Shown here one piece after another: positions 4,208 through 6,318 of a stretch of DNA of 6,318 bases (its first letter is position 1; the number at the start of each line of letters is the position of its first letter). The stretch comes from Methanobacteriota archaeon (lineage in GTDB: Archaea; Thermoplasmatota; Poseidoniia; Poseidoniales; Poseidoniaceae): NCBI GenBank assembly GCA_002707335.2, contig PAMN02000009.1, positions 1 through 6,318 of the forward strand, given 5' to 3'. Made by a program: the position numbers and the translations under genes. The notes below the pieces were generated by a model that did not search any database, had not been told where the DNA came from, and was given only the letters and a program-made list of their open reading frames with translations.

Positions 4208-6318
4208 ATGCGTGAGAGTAACCCCTTTTTTACAGCCCCTTTAATTGTGGTTTTATTGATGCTTTCTTTCCTACCAATTACTACGGTTTCTGCAGACGAA
4301 ACCCCAACCACAATCGACATGTTCGAAGGCGGATATGTTTCTTTAGACGTCACATTAGATGGCAATAGTTCGAACTTATCCTCATCAATTTTGGTTCCTA
4401 GAAATGTTACGTTCATAGCCTCTAGTTTCGTTATCGAAGTAGATTCTACAAATCCAAGTCCTGGACAAGTTTTTGTCGATGTTGCAAATGATGGCATTAA
4501 TGAATGGGAATTCAATGAGACAGGTTTTGGTAATCTCGGTCATCAGAACGTGTTTTATACGGGATTGGAATACGCAACAGTTACTGCCAATTCGAATACA
4601 GTAATGACTCCGGGAATATTGCTTCCTCCAGATTCAAGTTTGCAATCCTCTAAACTCAACGTCAGTTTTTCTCCTGATGTTGGAGGTGGGTTTTTCCAAA
4701 TAGGCGAATATAAGCAAGCAATAGAGAGCGATATTGATGGAGATAGTATGCCAGAACCAATGTTCTTGTTGGAACCTTCAGGAAATAACTCGTCCTCGTT
4801 CATGTACATAGATTGGAATTCAACGGGTCAAATGTCATCAAGCCAAACCATCCACACTTGCAATAATGCATCATCCATTAGTGCTGGCGATATCAATGCA
4901 GACGGAAATCAGGACGTTGTTGTATTTTCAACAACCAATAACTTAGCATGTGTGCACATTGCAAACAATACTGGATTCGAACCCGTTAGAAACATTACAA
5001 TTTCTTCCGGGCTAATTGCAGGTGACCTAGGAGATTTTGATGGTGATGGTTCCGATGATGTCATAGCTATACACAATTCGGGAGAGGTGTCTTTTCAGGG
5101 ATGGAATAATGTTTCGAATACATTGAATGTATCAGTTTCTGAAACTGTAATGGAGAACGGTAGTTTTGGCATACCTGCCAACCTAGCAAATATGCATGTG
5201 GGGGACTTTTTCAATAACGGAACAGTTGGCATTTTGGTTGGAGACTTTACTGGGCATTGGACACTCTGGTTTTACATGAATAGTATTGTTGCTGGTCCAA
5301 TTTACACATTTGATGGTATTACACAGAACTCAATGGTATCGGATCTAGATGGTGATGGTGACCTTGAGATTATAGGTCAGAATGATATTGGTTATTCACT
5401 GCAAATAAACAACGGAACGCAATGGAATACAACTAATGTTATGGGAGGTTTTAACATCGTAAATTCGACAATTTGTGATTTTAATGGAGATGGAATTTTG
5501 GAGATTATGACTCCACTAGTCGGAATCTCAGACGGCTCTTCCACAACAATTGAAGGCAATATTACATACAGAACAATTAATTCAACGACAATAGGTCCTC
5601 AATCGTTGCAAATCCTTGAACCTTGGTCGATGCCATCCAACATAATTACAATGGATATGAATGGAGATGGAACTCTTGAACAAATTATTGCTGCAGGGGA
5701 ATCTACAAAGGGAGTATTTATCGGCGGTTGGTATGAAATTTCACTGGATGCTGATGGTGACGGAACAGATGAAATGATGGCATTTGGTTATTCTGGAGAT
5801 TCAACAAATGGTCTAGACAGTTTGGTTATGACGGATATGTTCAATGGAATTATGGATGATCTAAATCCAGTTTTATTGGGCTCTTCTAAAACAGAATATG
5901 ATTACGGAATAGATATGGTTAACAGTAGTTTTTCAGTAACAAGTACTGGAAACGGCATCTTCAATTTGACAGATTTGGGCATTGGATATGACGCATCATT
6001 TTTGATTGATACTAATCCTCACCCCACCGGGAATCTGACTAACGTTTTGAATCTAGAGATGACCCCGGGTGTAGGTAATTTTTCTATCACAATATCAGTA
6101 AATTCAACTGATTCAGGCGTAGTAAAATTGAAAAATTTAGCAGCGATTCACATCCCGGGTGCACCTAATTCAGTAAACCCTCCAACACCATACATGTGGA
6201 CATCTATATTGAGCCATGACATCGTTCAACTTGAATGGATAGACCCTGCAGAATCAGGAAATTTTGCAGATAAATTTGAATTGTTTAGAGCAGAAGCAAT
6301 TGATGGAATTTCCCTTGA
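4208..6318 (+). CDS. Secreted FG-GAP/VCBS-repeat beta-propeller protein, 3' end outside window
   Basis: The frame is open from ATG 4208 to the window end (703 complete codons, no stop). The ATG is the first possible start after an in-frame TGA at 4181. Residues 1-29 form a Sec signal peptide, with hydrophobic core LIVVLLMLSFL and a cut probably after VSA (29/30). Residues 30-174 are beta-rich and contain VANDGINEWEFNETGFG. Calcium-type repeats of the D-x-D/N-G-D-G class begin at residues 175, 228, 276, 379, 424, 483 and 514, with a degenerate DFFNNG at 333. The usual spacing of about 45-59 residues is that of FG-GAP/VCBS blades of an integrin-alpha-like propeller. A beta-sandwich-like stretch follows (about 540-650), then what looks like the first strands of an FN3 domain (from about 652; IVQLEWIDP, FELFRAE). 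About two dozen N-x-S/T sequons suggest a heavily glycosylated surface protein. Adhesion or polymer binding is plausible, not shown. Confidence 0.9.
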   Translation, partial: MRESNPFFTAPLIVVLLMLSFLPITTVSADETPTTIDMFEGGYVSLDVTLDGNSSNLSSSILVPRNVTFIASSFVIEVDSTNPSPGQVFVDVANDGINEWEFNETGFGNLGHQNVFYTGLEYATVTANSNTVMTPGILLPPDSSLQSSKLNVSFSPDVGGGFFQIGEYKQAIESDIDGDSMPEPMFLLEPSGNNSSSFMYIDWNSTGQMSSSQTIHTCNNASSISAGDINADGNQDVVVFSTTNNLACVHIANNTGFEPVRNITISSGLIAGDLGDFDGDGSDDVIAIHNSGEVSFQGWNNVSNTLNVSVSETVMENGSFGIPANLANMHVGDFFNNGTVGILVGDFTGHWTLWFYMNSIVAGPIYTFDGITQNSMVSDLDGDGDLEIIGQNDIGYSLQINNGTQWNTTNVMGGFNIVNSTICDFNGDGILEIMTPLVGISDGSSTTIEGNITYRTINSTTIGPQSLQILEPWSMPSNIITMDMNGDGTLEQIIAAGESTKGVFIGGWYEISLDADGDGTDEMMAFGYSGDSTNGLDSLVMTDMFNGIMDDLNPVLLGSSKTEYDYGIDMVNSSFSVTSTGNGIFNLTDLGIGYDASFLIDTNPHPTGNLTNVLNLEMTPGVGNFSITISVNSTDSGVVKLKNLAAIHIPGAPNSVNPPTPYMWTSILSHDIVQLEWIDPAESGNFADKFELFRAEAIDGISL

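Noticed and set aside
4123..4809. Two minus-strand frames (4123-4515 and 4555-4809) opposite the secreted protein
   Set aside because: The plus strand carries one continuous 703-codon frame with signal peptide and repeated calcium motifs. The minus frames have no recognisable domain and would run through the promoter element.

Overview
The window most resembles a marine euryarchaeon of the Candidatus Poseidoniales (Marine Group II, Thermoplasmatota) or a close relative. The evidence is a purine-rich BRE followed by a TTTAAATA box, Shine-Dalgarno sites of the archaeal form GAGGTGA next to genes with no such site, a moderately AT-rich composition, and large secreted proteins rich in N-glycosylation sequons with FG-GAP/VCBS-type calcium repeats. 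The lineage is an inference, since no marker gene such as rRNA is present.

Left part (1-1990). The 3' end of an unrecognised, probably extracellular protein gene (+) abuts, with no gap, the stop codon of a small convergent minus-strand gene, possibly LEA14/WHy-like. A short divergent spacer (794-901) follows. Then come two plus-strand genes, a small winged-helix-like protein and a HAD-IB phosphatase, and a tRNA-Arg(GCG) gene with its own TATA-like box and an encoded CCA.

Middle part (1991-4014, all minus strand, read right to left). Four tightly spaced genes look like one operon: an N-terminal beta-hairpin plus winged-helix regulator-like protein, a compact pentapeptide-repeat protein with 14 uninterrupted repeats, a hotdog-fold (4HBT/YbgC-like) acyl-CoA thioesterase, and a four-helix membrane protein. 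The last stop codon directly abuts the CCA end of the convergent tRNA gene.

Right part (4015-6318). A divergent spacer holds a strong and nearly symmetric TATA box. On the minus side is an unusual leader with two Shine-Dalgarno-like sites and a 14-codon micro-ORF that overlaps the regulator start by ATGA. On the plus side is a secreted protein, cut by the window end after 703 codons. It has a signal peptide, an N-terminal beta-rich region, eight DxDxDG-type repeats (probably an integrin-alpha-like beta-propeller), a beta-sandwich-like linker and the start of a fibronectin-III-like domain.

Functionally, the operon might couple transcription control with acyl-thioester hydrolysis and a membrane protein, while the divergent secreted protein would act at the cell surface. 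Only gene order and the shared promoter region connect them. I see no CRISPR array, insertion sequence, phage gene or defence system.
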